Assembly (NCBI RefSeq): GCF_001730235.1
Contig: NZ_MIJF01000011.1
Location: 1 to 39,865, forward strand
Source: Vulcanibacillus modesticaldus
GTDB taxonomy: Bacteria > Bacillota > Bacilli > Tepidibacillales > Tepidibacillaceae
DNA: 39,865 bases
Direction: 5' to 3'
Part shown: piece after piece, positions 32,319 through 39,865 of the stretch
Position numbering within the stretch: the stretch's first letter is position 1
How the letters are laid out: every line of letters begins with the position of its first letter
Translations under genes and position numbers: made by a program
Notes under the pieces: model-generated
Database searches by the model: none
Seen by the model: the letters and a program-made list of their open reading frames with translations, nothing else
What the model was told of the DNA's origin: nothing

Positions 32319-32666
32319 ATGAATACTTTTGTTAAAAAGTTGACTCGTTTTCTAATATTGGCAGGAATAGTTAGTTTGATTAGTATAGCTCTAATTTGGC
32401 TATATGTTTGGTATAAACAAGAATCATTTGAAACTTTCGTTACATACTTGTTCTATGGATTTTTTGTTTATTTTATAATTGGAACTCTTAATTTTATTAG
32501 TTATTCAGAACAGAGTAAATATAGCTATTTTAATAGTGCAGTATCATTAATTACTCAAGATAAACACAATGAAGTCCCAGAATTAGGGTCATCTTTTTTT
32601 AATTTTTCAACATTCATGTACTTGGTTGGTATAGTTTTATTGGTAATTAGTTATTTCTTATCATAA
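32319..32666 (+). CDS. Small membrane protein (possibly DUF3899-like)
   Basis: A 115-aa protein with three predicted membrane segments (about 12-32, 40-60 and 93-113) and a short soluble loop with acidic residues (KHNEVPELGSS). The layout resembles DUF3899-type small membrane proteins, but similarity is weak. AGAGGGGG precedes ATG 32319. Function unknown. Confidence 0.7.
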   Translation: MNTFVKKLTRFLILAGIVSLISIALIWLYVWYKQESFETFVTYLFYGFFVYFIIGTLNFISYSEQSKYSYFNSAVSLITQDKHNEVPELGSSFFNFSTFMYLVGIVLLVISYFLS

Positions 32667-32704
32667 TAAAAACCTTCTCAAAGGGATGAAGCTTCAGTTA
32701 AAAG

Positions 32705-33256
32705 TTATTGTTCGTCCGAAGTACTAAAAAAAGGCTTATTAAATTTATTTAAATGAACTTTTTCAAATTGTAGTTCTTTTTCTGTATGGGGAGGTTTATT
32801 TTCATCTGGATAACCAATAGCAATAATTGACTCCACTTTATAATTATCCGGAATAGCTAACAAATTCTTAATATAATCCTCGGCTGTTTGGTTTTCGCTA
32901 TTCATTCTATTTCTTATTTGTATCCAACAAGATCCTAAACCTAAGGAATGAGCTGTTAGTTGGATAATAATCGAAGAGATAGAGGTATCTTCTATCCAGA
33001 CGTCACTTTTGTTCTCATCAGCAACAACAACAATCCCAAGTGGAGCATTCTTTAAAAAATGAGATCCATGGATTTTGGAGTGAGAAAGTTTTTCTAAATA
33101 ATTTTCATCATCTACGACGATAAATTCCCAAGGGTTAATTTTTCGCGATGAAGGAGATAGCAATGCTGCTTGGATAATTTGATTTATCAAGTCATTTGGA
33201 ACTTTATCTTTTTTAAATTTCCGGATACTTCGCCTTTTTTTCAGTAATTCTAACAA
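32705..33256 (-). CDS. Nitroreductase-family FMN oxidoreductase
   Basis: A 183-aa NAD(P)H:FMN-type enzyme. Flavin-binding landmarks are KKRRSIRKFKKD at the N-terminus, LLSPSSRKINPWEFIVVDD, LGLGSCWIQIRNRM and SIIAIGYPDENKPP. The TTG at 33256 follows GAGGTGATTAA; an upstream in-frame ATG at 33331 adds a segment unlike the family. It lies 85 bases after the YyaL gene on the same strand and may share its transcript. Natural substrates may be quinones or nitro compounds. Confidence 0.85.
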   Translation of the reverse strand: MLELLKKRRSIRKFKKDKVPNDLINQIIQAALLSPSSRKINPWEFIVVDDENYLEKLSHSKIHGSHFLKNAPLGIVVVADENKSDVWIEDTSISSIIIQLTAHSLGLGSCWIQIRNRMNSENQTAEDYIKNLLAIPDNYKVESIIAIGYPDENKPPHTEKELQFEKVHLNKFNKPFFSTSDEQ

Positions 33257-33341
33257 ATTAATCACCTCATAATTAAATTTGTTACATCTAAAATATCTTA
33301 ATGTTGGAAAAAATTCAAGGTTAGCAATCATGAAGCCCCAG

Positions 33342-35414
33342 TTATTTTAAAAAGTTTATCTCTTCAGTAGATCTAATTGGTTTATGGCATGTAAAGTTTT
33401 CACAAAAATATAAGGATGATTGTTCGTTAACCACATCTTTGTCAGAGTGAACAGGAATTAATCTATTTAGTTCATCTTTATTCTCTTTTCTTTTTTGGAT
33501 AAAAACTGCAAATGGTAAAAAGCTGGTTAATACTTTTCTCTTCAGCTTTGTAAACTCATCAGTATTTTCACCTTCGACAATAACAATTTCCATACTAGAC
33601 CCAAATACCATTTGGAGAGCTAATAGGAAGAAGGAATAACCAGCAGGATATTTTACAATCTGATCGGAAAAGGCTTCAATCAGTTTGTCGAGATAAGTTT
33701 CATATTTAGATTCACCAGTAAGACGAATATGACGGATTAGATTTAAAAGCATCACAGAGTTTCCAGAGGGAATAGCCCCATCATATATTTGTTTTGGCCG
33801 AGTTAATAGTATTTCACTATCCGAGCCATAGAAGTAAAAACCCCCATTGTCATTATCCCAAAAAAGAGTGATCGTATCATCTAGCAGTTTCTTTGCATGT
33901 GCTAAATATTTTGGTTCTCCTGAAGCCATAAATAACTCATGAAGTCCCCAAATATAAAAAGCGTAGTCATCAAGGTATCCTAAAAAATCTGAATGTCCAT
34001 CACGATACCTTGCTAGAATTCTACCTTGAGCATTAACAAGCCTTTGTTCAATAAATTCAACAGCATTATTGGCCATTTCTAAATATTCTTGGTCTTGTAA
34101 AACTGCATAACCTTTAGCCAATGCTGAAATCATTAAGCCGTTCCAAGAGGTAAGTATTTTATCGTCTTTATGGGGATGAATTCGCTGTTCGCGGTAAGCA
34201 AATAACTTTTGTCTTGATTTTTCCATCATTAGATTTAACTCATCAACGGTCATTCCCTTTCTCTTGGCAATACTTTCTACTTGACGGTTAATAAGGTTAA
34301 GAATATTTTTTCCTTCAAAATTTCCTTTTTCGGTAACCCCGTATACCTCACAAATTAATTCTCCATCTTCTTTTCCGAGAATATCAATAATTTCATCTTT
34401 ACTCCAAACATAAAACTTCCCTTCAACACCTTCAGAATCGGCATCTTCTGCAGAGTAAAAGCCGCCCTCTGGAGAAGTCATAACCCTTTTAACATAAGAG
34501 AATATTTGTTTGGCTACCTCAGCAAAGTAGTTATCCTGTGTGGCTTGGTAGGTTTCTAAATAGGCATGAGCTAATAAAGCATTGTCATACAACATTTTTT
34601 CAAAATGGGGTACAAGCCATTCTTTGTCAACTGAATATCTTGAAAAACCCCATCCAATATGATCATAGATGCCTCCTTGATGCATTGCTTTTAATGAAGA
34701 TTTGACCATTTCCAGAGCTTTATCAATATCAGTTCGCTTCCACTCTCTAAGTAAGAACATATAATTGTGTGGTGTAGGGAATTTAGGTTCTGTACCAAAT
34801 CCTCCAAAGGTCTCATCAAAGTTCCTTTCAAAAAGATTGGTTGCATCCTTAAAAATGTCCGCAGTTAGAACTTCATTTCCTTTTGAATCTGGTTTAGGTT
34901 GAAGGAACTCAGTGATATTCTGGCTGATTTCTGCAATTTTACTACGATCGTTTTCCCACAATTCATTAATTTGCGTAAGAACATCCATTAAACCCGGACG
35001 ACCATATTTACTTCTTTTAGGAAAATAGGTGCCAGAAAAGAAAGGCTTTTGATCTGGTGTCATAATAATGGTTAATGGCCATCCTCCGTGTCCAGTCATG
35101 GCCTGGCATACCTCCATGTATATGTGATCAATATCTGGCCTTTCCTCACGATCAACTTTAATTGCTATGTAATGTTTATTCAAATACTCAGATACTTCTA
35201 CATCCTCAAATGACTCCCGTTCCATGACATGGCACCAATGACAGGTTGAATAACCAATTGATAAAAAGATAGGCTTATCTTCACGTTTAGCTTTTTGGAA
35301 AGCTTCTGGTCCCCAAGGATACCAGTCAACTGGGTTATGTGCGTGTTGTAATAAGTAAGGTGATTTTTCATTGATTAGTCGGTTTGTATATTTGGGATTT
35401 TTATGATCTTTCAC
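33342..35414 (-). CDS. YyaL/DUF255 thioredoxin-fold protein with glycosidase-like barrel
   Basis: A 690-aa protein. Residues 1-165 are a thioredoxin-like DUF255 domain: [20 protein letters not shown], then the redox motif [16 protein letters not shown] and [16 protein letters not shown]. The remainder is an alpha/alpha barrel with [52 protein letters not shown] and [16 protein letters not shown]. The family is widespread but its biochemical role is poorly known. GTG 35414 has GGAAGTG upstream. A C-terminal CENFTCHKP adds another cysteine pair. Confidence 0.93.
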   Translation of the reverse strand: MKDHKNPKYTNRLINEKSPYLLQHAHNPVDWYPWGPEAFQKAKREDKPIFLSIGYSTCHWCHVMERESFEDVEVSEYLNKHYIAIKVDREERPDIDHIYMEVCQAMTGHGGWPLTIIMTPDQKPFFSGTYFPKRSKYGRPGLMDVLTQINELWENDRSKIAEISQNITEFLQPKPDSKGNEVLTADIFKDATNLFERNFDETFGGFGTEPKFPTPHNYMFLLREWKRTDIDKALEMVKSSLKAMHQGGIYDHIGWGFSRYSVDKEWLVPHFEKMLYDNALLAHAYLETYQATQDNYFAEVAKQIFSYVKRVMTSPEGGFYSAEDADSEGVEGKFYVWSKDEIIDILGKEDGELICEVYGVTEKGNFEGKNILNLINRQVESIAKRKGMTVDELNLMMEKSRQKLFAYREQRIHPHKDDKILTSWNGLMISALAKGYAVLQDQEYLEMANNAVEFIEQRLVNAQGRILARYRDGHSDFLGYLDDYAFYIWGLHELFMASGEPKYLAHAKKLLDDTITLFWDNDNGGFYFYGSDSEILLTRPKQIYDGAIPSGNSVMLLNLIRHIRLTGESKYETYLDKLIEAFSDQIVKYPAGYSFFLLALQMVFGSSMEIVIVEGENTDEFTKLKRKVLTSFLPFAVFIQKRKENKDELNRLIPVHSDKDVVNEQSSLYFCENFTCHKPIRSTEEINFLK

Positions 35415-35633
35415 AAATTACACTTCCTTCGTTAAGTTATTGTTCATTATATAGAAAATAAAGCAGATTTAAAGATTTGATCTGGATTATTTTAACTAGG
35501 TTACACAGTATAGCTTACCTTTTTTTAAAGTTTGACATTCAAAAATTTAAAATTGTTATATCTAGATAACGGTAAAGATTTATAAAAGGGTAGGATAACC
35601 CGTTTGTATCGCATCTGATTTCAGTGGGACATA

Positions 35634-35662
35634 TTGACATTTCGATTTGAAGTGTGTTAAAT
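35634..35662 (+). promoter_or_regulatory. SigmaA promoter of htpG
   Basis: A consensus TTGACA (35634-35639), 17 bp, TTAAAT (35657-35662). The predicted start is near 35669, placing CIRCE at about +8 to +34. Confidence 0.75.
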
Positions 35663-35675
35663 AAAAATAGATCTA

Positions 35676-35702
35676 TTAGCACTCATGTAACTTGAGTGCT
35701 AA
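35676..35702 (+). promoter_or_regulatory. Perfect CIRCE operator (HrcA site)
   Basis: TTAGCACTC (35676-35684), nine bases, GAGTGCTAA (35694-35702): an exact match to the CIRCE consensus. HrcA bound here would repress htpG until heat shock. The hrcA gene is not in the window. Confidence 0.96.
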
Positions 35703-35770
35703 TATCTTTGGTATTTAATTCTTAAATTAAGTTAATACATTATAATTTTACTACGAAAGGTGAGATTAAC

Positions 35771-37651
35771 ATGGTAAAGAAGCAGTTTAAAGCCGAATCT
35801 AAAAGACTCTTAGATCTAGTAATCAACTCAATTTATACGAATAAAGAAATTTTCTTAAGAGAACTTATTTCTAATGCCAGTGATGCGATAGATAAAATAT
35901 ACTACAAAACTTTAACAGACGATTCATTGACCTTCAATAAGGATGACTACTACATAAAAATAGTACCCGATAAAACAAATAGAGTATTGAAAATATCTGA
36001 TACTGGCATTGGAATGACCAAAGAAGAACTTGATGAAAATCTTGGAATTATTGCAAATAGCGGATCTTTTGCCTTTAAAAATGAAAACGAATTAAAGGAT
36101 GGTCACGAGATTATCGGGCAGTTCGGTGTGGGATTCTACTCTGCATTTATGGTTGCTGAGACAGTTACTGTTATTAGTAAAGCTTTTGGTAGCGATGAAG
36201 CTTATAAGTGGGAATCTAAGGGAGTAGACGGTTATACCATCGAACCATGGGAAAAAGACTCTTTTGGTACAGATATCATCCTCAAAATAAAAGAAAACAC
36301 AGAAGAAGAAAACTATGATGAGTATTTAGAGGAATACAGACTTAAATCTATCATTAAGAAATACTCTGACTTTATCAGATACCCTATTAAGATGGATATT
36401 ACTAGCACTAGACTTAAAGAGGGTAGTGAAAATGAATATGAGGAATATACTGAAGAACAAGTTATAAATAGCATGGTTCCAATCTGGCGAAAGAATAAAA
36501 ATGAGTTAACTAAAGAAGATTATGATAACTTCTATGCTGAAAAGCATTTTGGCTTTGATAAACCTATCAAACATATTCATCTCAGTGTTGACGGAATGTT
36601 AAGTTATAAAGCAATCCTATACATTCCTGAAAAGCCACCATTTGATTTCTACACCAAAGAATATGAAAAAGGTTTAGAGCTTTATTCAAACGGCGTATTG
36701 ATTAAAGAAAAATGCGCGGATTTATTACCAGACTATTTTGCCTTCGTCAAAGGAATAGTGGATTCAGAAGACCTATCTCTCAATATTTCTAGAGAGATGC
36801 TGCAGCATGATCGCCAGTTAAAACTTATCGCTAAAAACATCAAGAATAAAATTAAAAGTGAGTTAGAAAACTTATTAAAAGATGATAGAGAGAAATATGA
36901 AGAGTTCTTCAAATCCTTTGGAAGACAACTAAAATACGGCATCTATAGTGATTTTGGAACTAATAAAGAGTTCTTACAAGATCTATTAATTTTCTACTCA
37001 TCAAAAGAGAAGAAGATGGTTACTTTAGACGAATACGTGTCTAGAATGCCAGAAGAGCAAAAGTATATTTATTATGCTTCTGGAGAATCAATAGAGAAAA
37101 TTGCAAAGATGCCTCAAACAGAGCTAGTTTTAGATAAAGGATTTGAAATATTGTACTTTACAGAAGATATAGATGAATTTGCGATTAATATGATGATGAA
37201 TTACAAAGGTAAGGAATTTAGGTCTGTATCAAGTAGTGATTTAGGCTTAGAAACCGATGAAAATGAAGATTCATCTAAATCCGATGAGAAGGAAAATAAA
37301 GAACTATTGGAAAAAATGAAGGAACTTCTCTCAAATAAAGTGAAAGATGTAAGAATATCTAAAAGATTAAAGAACTACCCAGTTTGTCTAGCAAACGATG
37401 GTGAGTTAACAATTGAGATGGAGAAGATATTAAACTCCTTGCCTAATAACCAGAATATAAAAGCAGAAAAGGTTTTAGAAATCAACATTAATCATGATGT
37501 ATTTAAGGCCTTAAAAGATGCTTATGAATCAGATCAAGATAAGTTCAATTTATACACTGACCTTTTATATAACCAGGCTCTTCTTATTGAAGGTTTACCT
37601 ATTGAAGATCCAGTGGAATTTACAAATAATATCTCTAAATTGATGGTTTAA
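35771..37651 (+). CDS. htpG: Hsp90-family molecular chaperone HtpG
   Basis: A 626-aa bacterial Hsp90. The N-terminal ATPase domain has the Bergerat motifs [35 protein letters not shown] and [15 protein letters not shown]. The middle domain has the catalytic arginine region ([16 protein letters not shown]). The C-terminal domain starts with an acidic linker (about 495-510, [15 protein letters not shown]) and lacks the eukaryotic MEEVD tail, as expected. GAAAGGTGAG precedes ATG 35771. Control by the CIRCE element upstream is clear; in B. subtilis htpG is not CIRCE-controlled. Confidence 0.97.
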   Translation: MVKKQFKAESKRLLDLVINSIYTNKEIFLRELISNASDAIDKIYYKTLTDDSLTFNKDDYYIKIVPDKTNRVLKISDTGIGMTKEELDENLGIIANSGSFAFKNENELKDGHEIIGQFGVGFYSAFMVAETVTVISKAFGSDEAYKWESKGVDGYTIEPWEKDSFGTDIILKIKENTEEENYDEYLEEYRLKSIIKKYSDFIRYPIKMDITSTRLKEGSENEYEEYTEEQVINSMVPIWRKNKNELTKEDYDNFYAEKHFGFDKPIKHIHLSVDGMLSYKAILYIPEKPPFDFYTKEYEKGLELYSNGVLIKEKCADLLPDYFAFVKGIVDSEDLSLNISREMLQHDRQLKLIAKNIKNKIKSELENLLKDDREKYEEFFKSFGRQLKYGIYSDFGTNKEFLQDLLIFYSSKEKKMVTLDEYVSRMPEEQKYIYYASGESIEKIAKMPQTELVLDKGFEILYFTEDIDEFAINMMMNYKGKEFRSVSSSDLGLETDENEDSSKSDEKENKELLEKMKELLSNKVKDVRISKRLKNYPVCLANDGELTIEMEKILNSLPNNQNIKAEKVLEININHDVFKALKDAYESDQDKFNLYTDLLYNQALLIEGLPIEDPVEFTNNISKLMV

Positions 37652-37701
37652 GTATTTAATGATCTATATTTAACGATGGATTTGTTGTTAGATGTCAAAT
37701 G

Positions 37702-37752
37702 AAGGGAGAGTCGCTAACTACCTAAAGTAGTTTTGTGACACTCCCTTTTTTT
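37702..37752 (+). terminator. Intrinsic terminator after htpG
   Basis: AAGGGAG.GTC (37702-37712) pairs with GAC.CTCCCTT (37737-37747), followed by a T run. The loop carries a small inner stem (ACTACC..GTAGT). Confidence 0.8.
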
Positions 37753-37853
37753 AATTAATAAGGGCAAACGGTATAATGGGTATTTTAACTTGATAAAATA
37801 TAGGTTACAATAAATATATATGGTATATTTTTCTATATAAAGGACTGATTATT

Positions 37854-38147
37854 ATGTTAGACGAAAAAAAAATACTCAAAATCTTATCAGACAATAAGGA
37901 CACGATTAAAAAATATGGAGTAAAAAAAATTGGGTTATTTGGATCATACTTACGAAATGAACAAACTAACGAAAGTGATATTGATTTGATCGTAGAATTT
38001 GAAGCAGGACAGAAAACGTTCGATAATTATATGGATCTTAAGTTTGAATTAGAAGAATTATTTAAAAAGGAAATTGATTTGGTGATTGCTGAATCAATAA
38101 AACCTGATTTAAAACAAAGTATTTTGGGAAGTGTTAAATATGCCTAG
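37854..38147 (+). CDS. MntA-like minimal nucleotidyltransferase (orphan)
   Basis: A 97-aa protein of the MNT fold: KKIGLFGSYLRNEQTNESDI with the GSxxR-type motif G30/S31 and the catalytic pair D42 and D44, then EIDLVIAESIKP. Such proteins usually act as antitoxins that AMPylate a HEPN toxin encoded beside them. No HEPN (HepT/DUF86) gene is visible either side; a terminator follows directly. It could be an orphan antitoxin or an unrelated small nucleotidyltransferase. The ribosome site (AGGACTG) is modest. Confidence 0.85.
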   Translation: MLDEKKILKILSDNKDTIKKYGVKKIGLFGSYLRNEQTNESDIDLIVEFEAGQKTFDNYMDLKFELEELFKKEIDLVIAESIKPDLKQSILGSVKYA

Positions 38148-38183
38148 CCACTTTCAAGTTATTTTCTTGAAAGTGGCTTTTTT
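38146..38183 (+). terminator. Intrinsic terminator after the MNT gene
   Basis: AGCCACTTTCAAG (38146-38158) pairs perfectly with CTTGAAAGTGGCT (38166-38178), then Ts. It begins at the stop codon. Confidence 0.95.
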
Positions 38184-38327
38184 AATAATAATATAATGAA
38201 TTTAAGCTAAGCATAAATTACATATAATCCCAGTGACACGTAATATCTCTCTTTAGATAGTTGTTGATCAATTCTTATAAAATCTCAGAAGAAGCTAGAA
38301 AAATAATTTATAGTGGGAGACTTAAAA

Positions 38328-38520
38328 ATGAATGTTATCGATATTAACAATTTAACTAAAAGGCTCAATAAGCTAAAAGTAAAGACGTCTTTTAGATTAT
38401 ATTCACGATGAAGATTTATTGGCTGTAAAAGATTTAATATTAAAAGAAAAAAGAGCAGGATATCAAGAAGAATTGTTAGAACTATTAGTTAAAGATATCA
38501 AAAGGATCTATAATTGTTAG
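38328..38520 (+). pseudogene. Small frameshifted gene of unknown function
   Basis: ATG 38328 with a GGGAGA ribosome site opens MNVIDINNLTKRLNKLKVKT and stops at 38409-38411. Moving to another frame near 38389 continues LLDYIHDEDLLAVKDLILKE to a stop at 38518-38520. Both halves are helical and charged, and together give about 63 residues. The family is unknown. It lies 24 bases before the 71-aa gene at 38545, probably its former operon partner. Confidence 0.55.
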
Positions 38521-38544
38521 GCGATTATAAGTGGAGGTAATAAA

Positions 38545-38760
38545 ATGATCTTCAAAATCAAGTACATGTTATCGGGAAAATATAAATCTACCTATGAAGC
38601 TAAAATTATTCTTTGGCAAGATGGTAAAGTTAGGATTAGGGATGTGGATGGCAAAGAGTACACCTTAAAAGAAGAGAACATCACCAACATCACAGCATTG
38701 GAATATACTGTCGAAAAGGTTAATAAGGAAGAAGAGTATCAACAACAAGAGTTGTTTTGA
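38545..38760 (+). CDS. Small hypothetical protein (71 aa)
   Basis: It has an excellent ribosome site (GGAGG, 8 bases before ATG). The protein looks like a small beta barrel (KIKYMLSGKYKSTYEAKIIL, GKVRIRDVDGKEYTL) followed by a Glu/Gln-rich tail (EEEYQQQELF). I recognise no family. It probably forms one unit with the broken small gene just upstream. Confidence 0.7.
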   Translation: MIFKIKYMLSGKYKSTYEAKIILWQDGKVRIRDVDGKEYTLKEENITNITALEYTVEKVNKEEEYQQQELF

Positions 38761-39105
38761 AAAAAGAAAATTATTTGAAGTGTTAAGAAAATATATTCGG
38801 TATTCTAGTTTGGTATGTTCATCATAGCCTTACTTTCCTACTTAAAGAAGTAGACCTCTCTTGAGCTTGGAGGCTTAGGAGGTCACTTCACTTAAAGCAT
38901 AAAGAGCTTGTAATGTTAAAAGATAAACTCAGCGATTGACAAATTGAAGGTACTTGTAAAGTATTTTACTGTGTTCAACATAATATGACATATTTTTCAA
39001 ATTAAAAATGTTAATATGTAAATAATCTGTGGTTACTAGGTACAAGAGTACAACTTTTTAAAAAAACTTTATTGTTACCATTATTTGAATAAAGGGTGTT
39101 TTGCC
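38761..39105. other. Intergenic region with a large hairpin
   Basis: No gene is seen. GAAGT.GACCTC (38847-38858) pairs with GAGGTCACTTC (38879-38889) around a loop, with no T run, so it may be a decayed element or a small RNA. A TTGACA at 38936-38941 has only a weak -10 (AAGTAT, 38959-38964), a possible promoter for the truncated gene downstream. Confidence 0.5.
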
Positions 39106-39616
39106 ATGATAAATGGAATTTATGAACAAGTAATCAATCGAATGATCTCCGAGTTATTAGAAAAAGATAATAAAGTTATAAAGAAAATGCCAATAGATCC
39201 AGCAGAAAAAAATTTAATTTTAGCAGAGTATATAAGTGGGTTGATTCGCGATAAGTTTAGACATTTGGATGATACTGATAAAGTAAATGCTCTTAATCAG
39301 ATGATAGATTTGTTAAAAAAAATAGTTGCAGATGAAGATGTTAATGATTATTTGATTGAAGGAGTTGGCGAGCTTCTATTGGAAGTAAAAGATATTAAAC
39401 CTTTTGAGTCAAAGTCGAATTTGATAAGACCAATTACTTCTATTGCTAGAAGCTCTTTATTTACAGGCTCAAAAGTTGAGCCTTCTCTCTTTGCAGAACT
39501 TAAGAAAGAAATCTTATCTGCTGATAGAATTGATATATTAGTATCTTTTATCAAATATAGTGGTCTTCGATTACTAATTGATGAATTTAGGGTGTTTACT
39601 CGGACAAAAAAACTTA
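39106..39616 (+). pseudogene. PLD/superfamily II helicase-type protein, truncated by an insertion
   Basis: ATG 39106 (AAAGGGTG upstream) starts MINGIYEQVINRMISELLEK. The segment SIARSSLFTGSKVEPSLFAE, then LKKEILSADRIDILVSFIKY, matches the start of the PLD-like nuclease domain in large PLD/helicase (DUF3427-type) proteins, which are usually near 1000 residues. Family similarity stops after KKLR (about 39616). The frame then runs into foreign sequence and stops at 39631-39633. Only about 170 residues survive, without any helicase motif, so it should be inactive. The rest may lie beyond the inserted element. Confidence 0.75.
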
Positions 39617-39675
39617 GGCTCTTCGCCATCTAGTATTGGTATTAGAAAATACGAATAGGTTAATAGATGTTTTTA

Positions 39676-39777
39676 CCTTACAGCCTATTCATAGTTTCTC
39701 TATCAAGACTCAACCCGTCAAGGAGAGCGCTTGACTGCCTGAGCCTTGATAGAGGATGTTCAATTAGGCTGTAAAGG
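39676..39777. repeat. Long imperfect hairpin inside the right-hand mobile element
   Basis: Three nested stems: CCTTACAGCCTA (39676-39687) with TAGGCTGTAAAGG (39765-39777), CTCTATCAAG (39698-39707) with CTTGATAGAG (39745-39754), and GTCAAG (39717-39722) with CTTGAC (39730-39735). CTCA/TGAG pairs extend the middle stem. The loop is GAGAGCG. It lies just 3' of the minus-strand frame and may be a structured RNA or terminator of the element. Confidence 0.65.
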
Positions 39778-39789
39778 AAATAAAATAAC

Positions 39790-39865
39790 CTAATGAGGTT
39801 TAACATTAATATCTAACTTATTAGCAGTAGCATAAATCATGTAAATAAGATTGTTAATTGAGCGA
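39790..39865 (-). CDS. C-terminal fragment of a probable transposase (runs off right edge)
   Basis: On the minus strand the last 24 codons read RSINNLIYMIYATANKLDIN then VKPH and stop (TAG, 39792-39790). Its position within the inserted element suggests the transposase. The pattern is faintly like an IS66 TnpC tail, while the element's end looks ISL3-like, so the family is unresolved. Confidence 0.4.
   Translation of the reverse strand, partial: RSINNLIYMIYATANKLDINVKPH

Larger units (their letters stand above)
35415..35770. other. Divergent control region of yyaL-like gene and htpG
   Basis: No gene is present. The right half contains the htpG promoter and CIRCE operator (listed separately). 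The left half must hold the minus-strand promoter of the DUF255 gene, which I could not fix. Confidence 0.7.
39617..39865. mobile_element. Terminal part of an insertion element (ISL3-like end), off the right edge
   Basis: The break in the helicase-type gene coincides with GGCTCTTCGCC at 39617, which resembles the terminal inverted repeat of ISL3-family elements. A 100-nt hairpin and the C-terminal end of a minus-strand reading frame follow. The other end and any target duplication are outside the window, so the family assignment is tentative. Confidence 0.55.

Noticed and set aside
38148-38544. HEPN toxin partner for the MNT gene
   Set aside because: I read the downstream frames: only the broken small gene is there, with no RxxxxH-type HEPN motif.
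38936-38964. TTGACA with AAGTAT as a promoter of the truncated helicase-type gene
   Set aside because: The -10 is poor and the distance to the gene is long, so I note it only as a weak possibility inside the intergenic entry.
1-39865. CRISPR arrays, tRNA, rRNA or tmRNA genes
   Set aside because: No regularly spaced repeats and no tRNA- or rRNA-like conserved stretches were seen on either strand.

Overview
The window is an AT-rich (roughly one-third G+C by eye) chromosomal segment of a Gram-positive (Bacillota) bacterium. The evidence is strong GG(A)GG ribosome sites, intrinsic terminators after most transcription units, a CIRCE operator, a PdaA-type (spore cortex) deacetylase, PlsY, and a solute-binding lipoprotein. 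The RdhA-like corrinoid/Fe-S protein, hemerythrin, DUF1858 and acyl-CoA genes suggest an anaerobic or facultative, probably Clostridia-like, spore former. I cannot name genus or species, and I see no tRNA, rRNA or CRISPR array.

Layout. 1-156 is the N-terminal end of an IS1182-type transposase running off the left edge. 297-1110 holds a frameshifted TipA-like MerR regulator behind a 19-bp-spacer promoter. 1243-3603 encodes a DUF503 protein and a two-component system. 3656-5637 carries a metallo-beta-lactamase-fold hydrolase (minus strand) and a solitary cytosolic RdhA-like protein. 5874-9362 has an acyl-CoA ligase, a VIT/CCC1 metal transporter and 3-methyladenine glycosylase (tag). 9380-10948 is a compact operon (DUF1858 CxxC protein, unknown 226-aa protein, hemerythrin) behind an FNR-like site at about -41. 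Then follow a DUF1284 cysteine protein, speD with a structured leader, a coiled-coil membrane protein overlapping a NAGPA-type phosphodiester glycosidase gene, and a PH-domain protein.

14637-19317 is a decay zone: an intact acyl-CoA dehydrogenase, a heavily damaged acyl-CoA ligase pseudogene split by an IS605/IS1341-type TnpB element, and an MFS exporter with a one-base frameshift. 19361-25647 has plsY, a convergent diacylglycerol-kinase-like gene, and a complete four-gene polar amino-acid ABC importer. 25688-32666 has an APC permease, Hsp20, a MacB-like ABC exporter pair, DUF2007, PdaA and a small membrane protein. 32705-35414 (minus) has a nitroreductase and a YyaL/DUF255 protein. htpG (35771-37651) has a perfect CIRCE operator. 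The right end holds an orphan MntA-like nucleotidyltransferase, a broken small gene, a small unknown protein, and a PLD/helicase-family gene cut off after about 170 codons by an element that runs off the window.

The most interesting parts are the possible split RIC-like (iron-centre repair) operon with an FNR-class promoter, the TnpB element whose exact empty site can be reconstructed from the gene it interrupts, the tipA-like gene whose drug-binding half keeps its own ribosome site despite a frameshift, CIRCE-controlled htpG, and the overlapping coiled-coil/NAGPA envelope pair.
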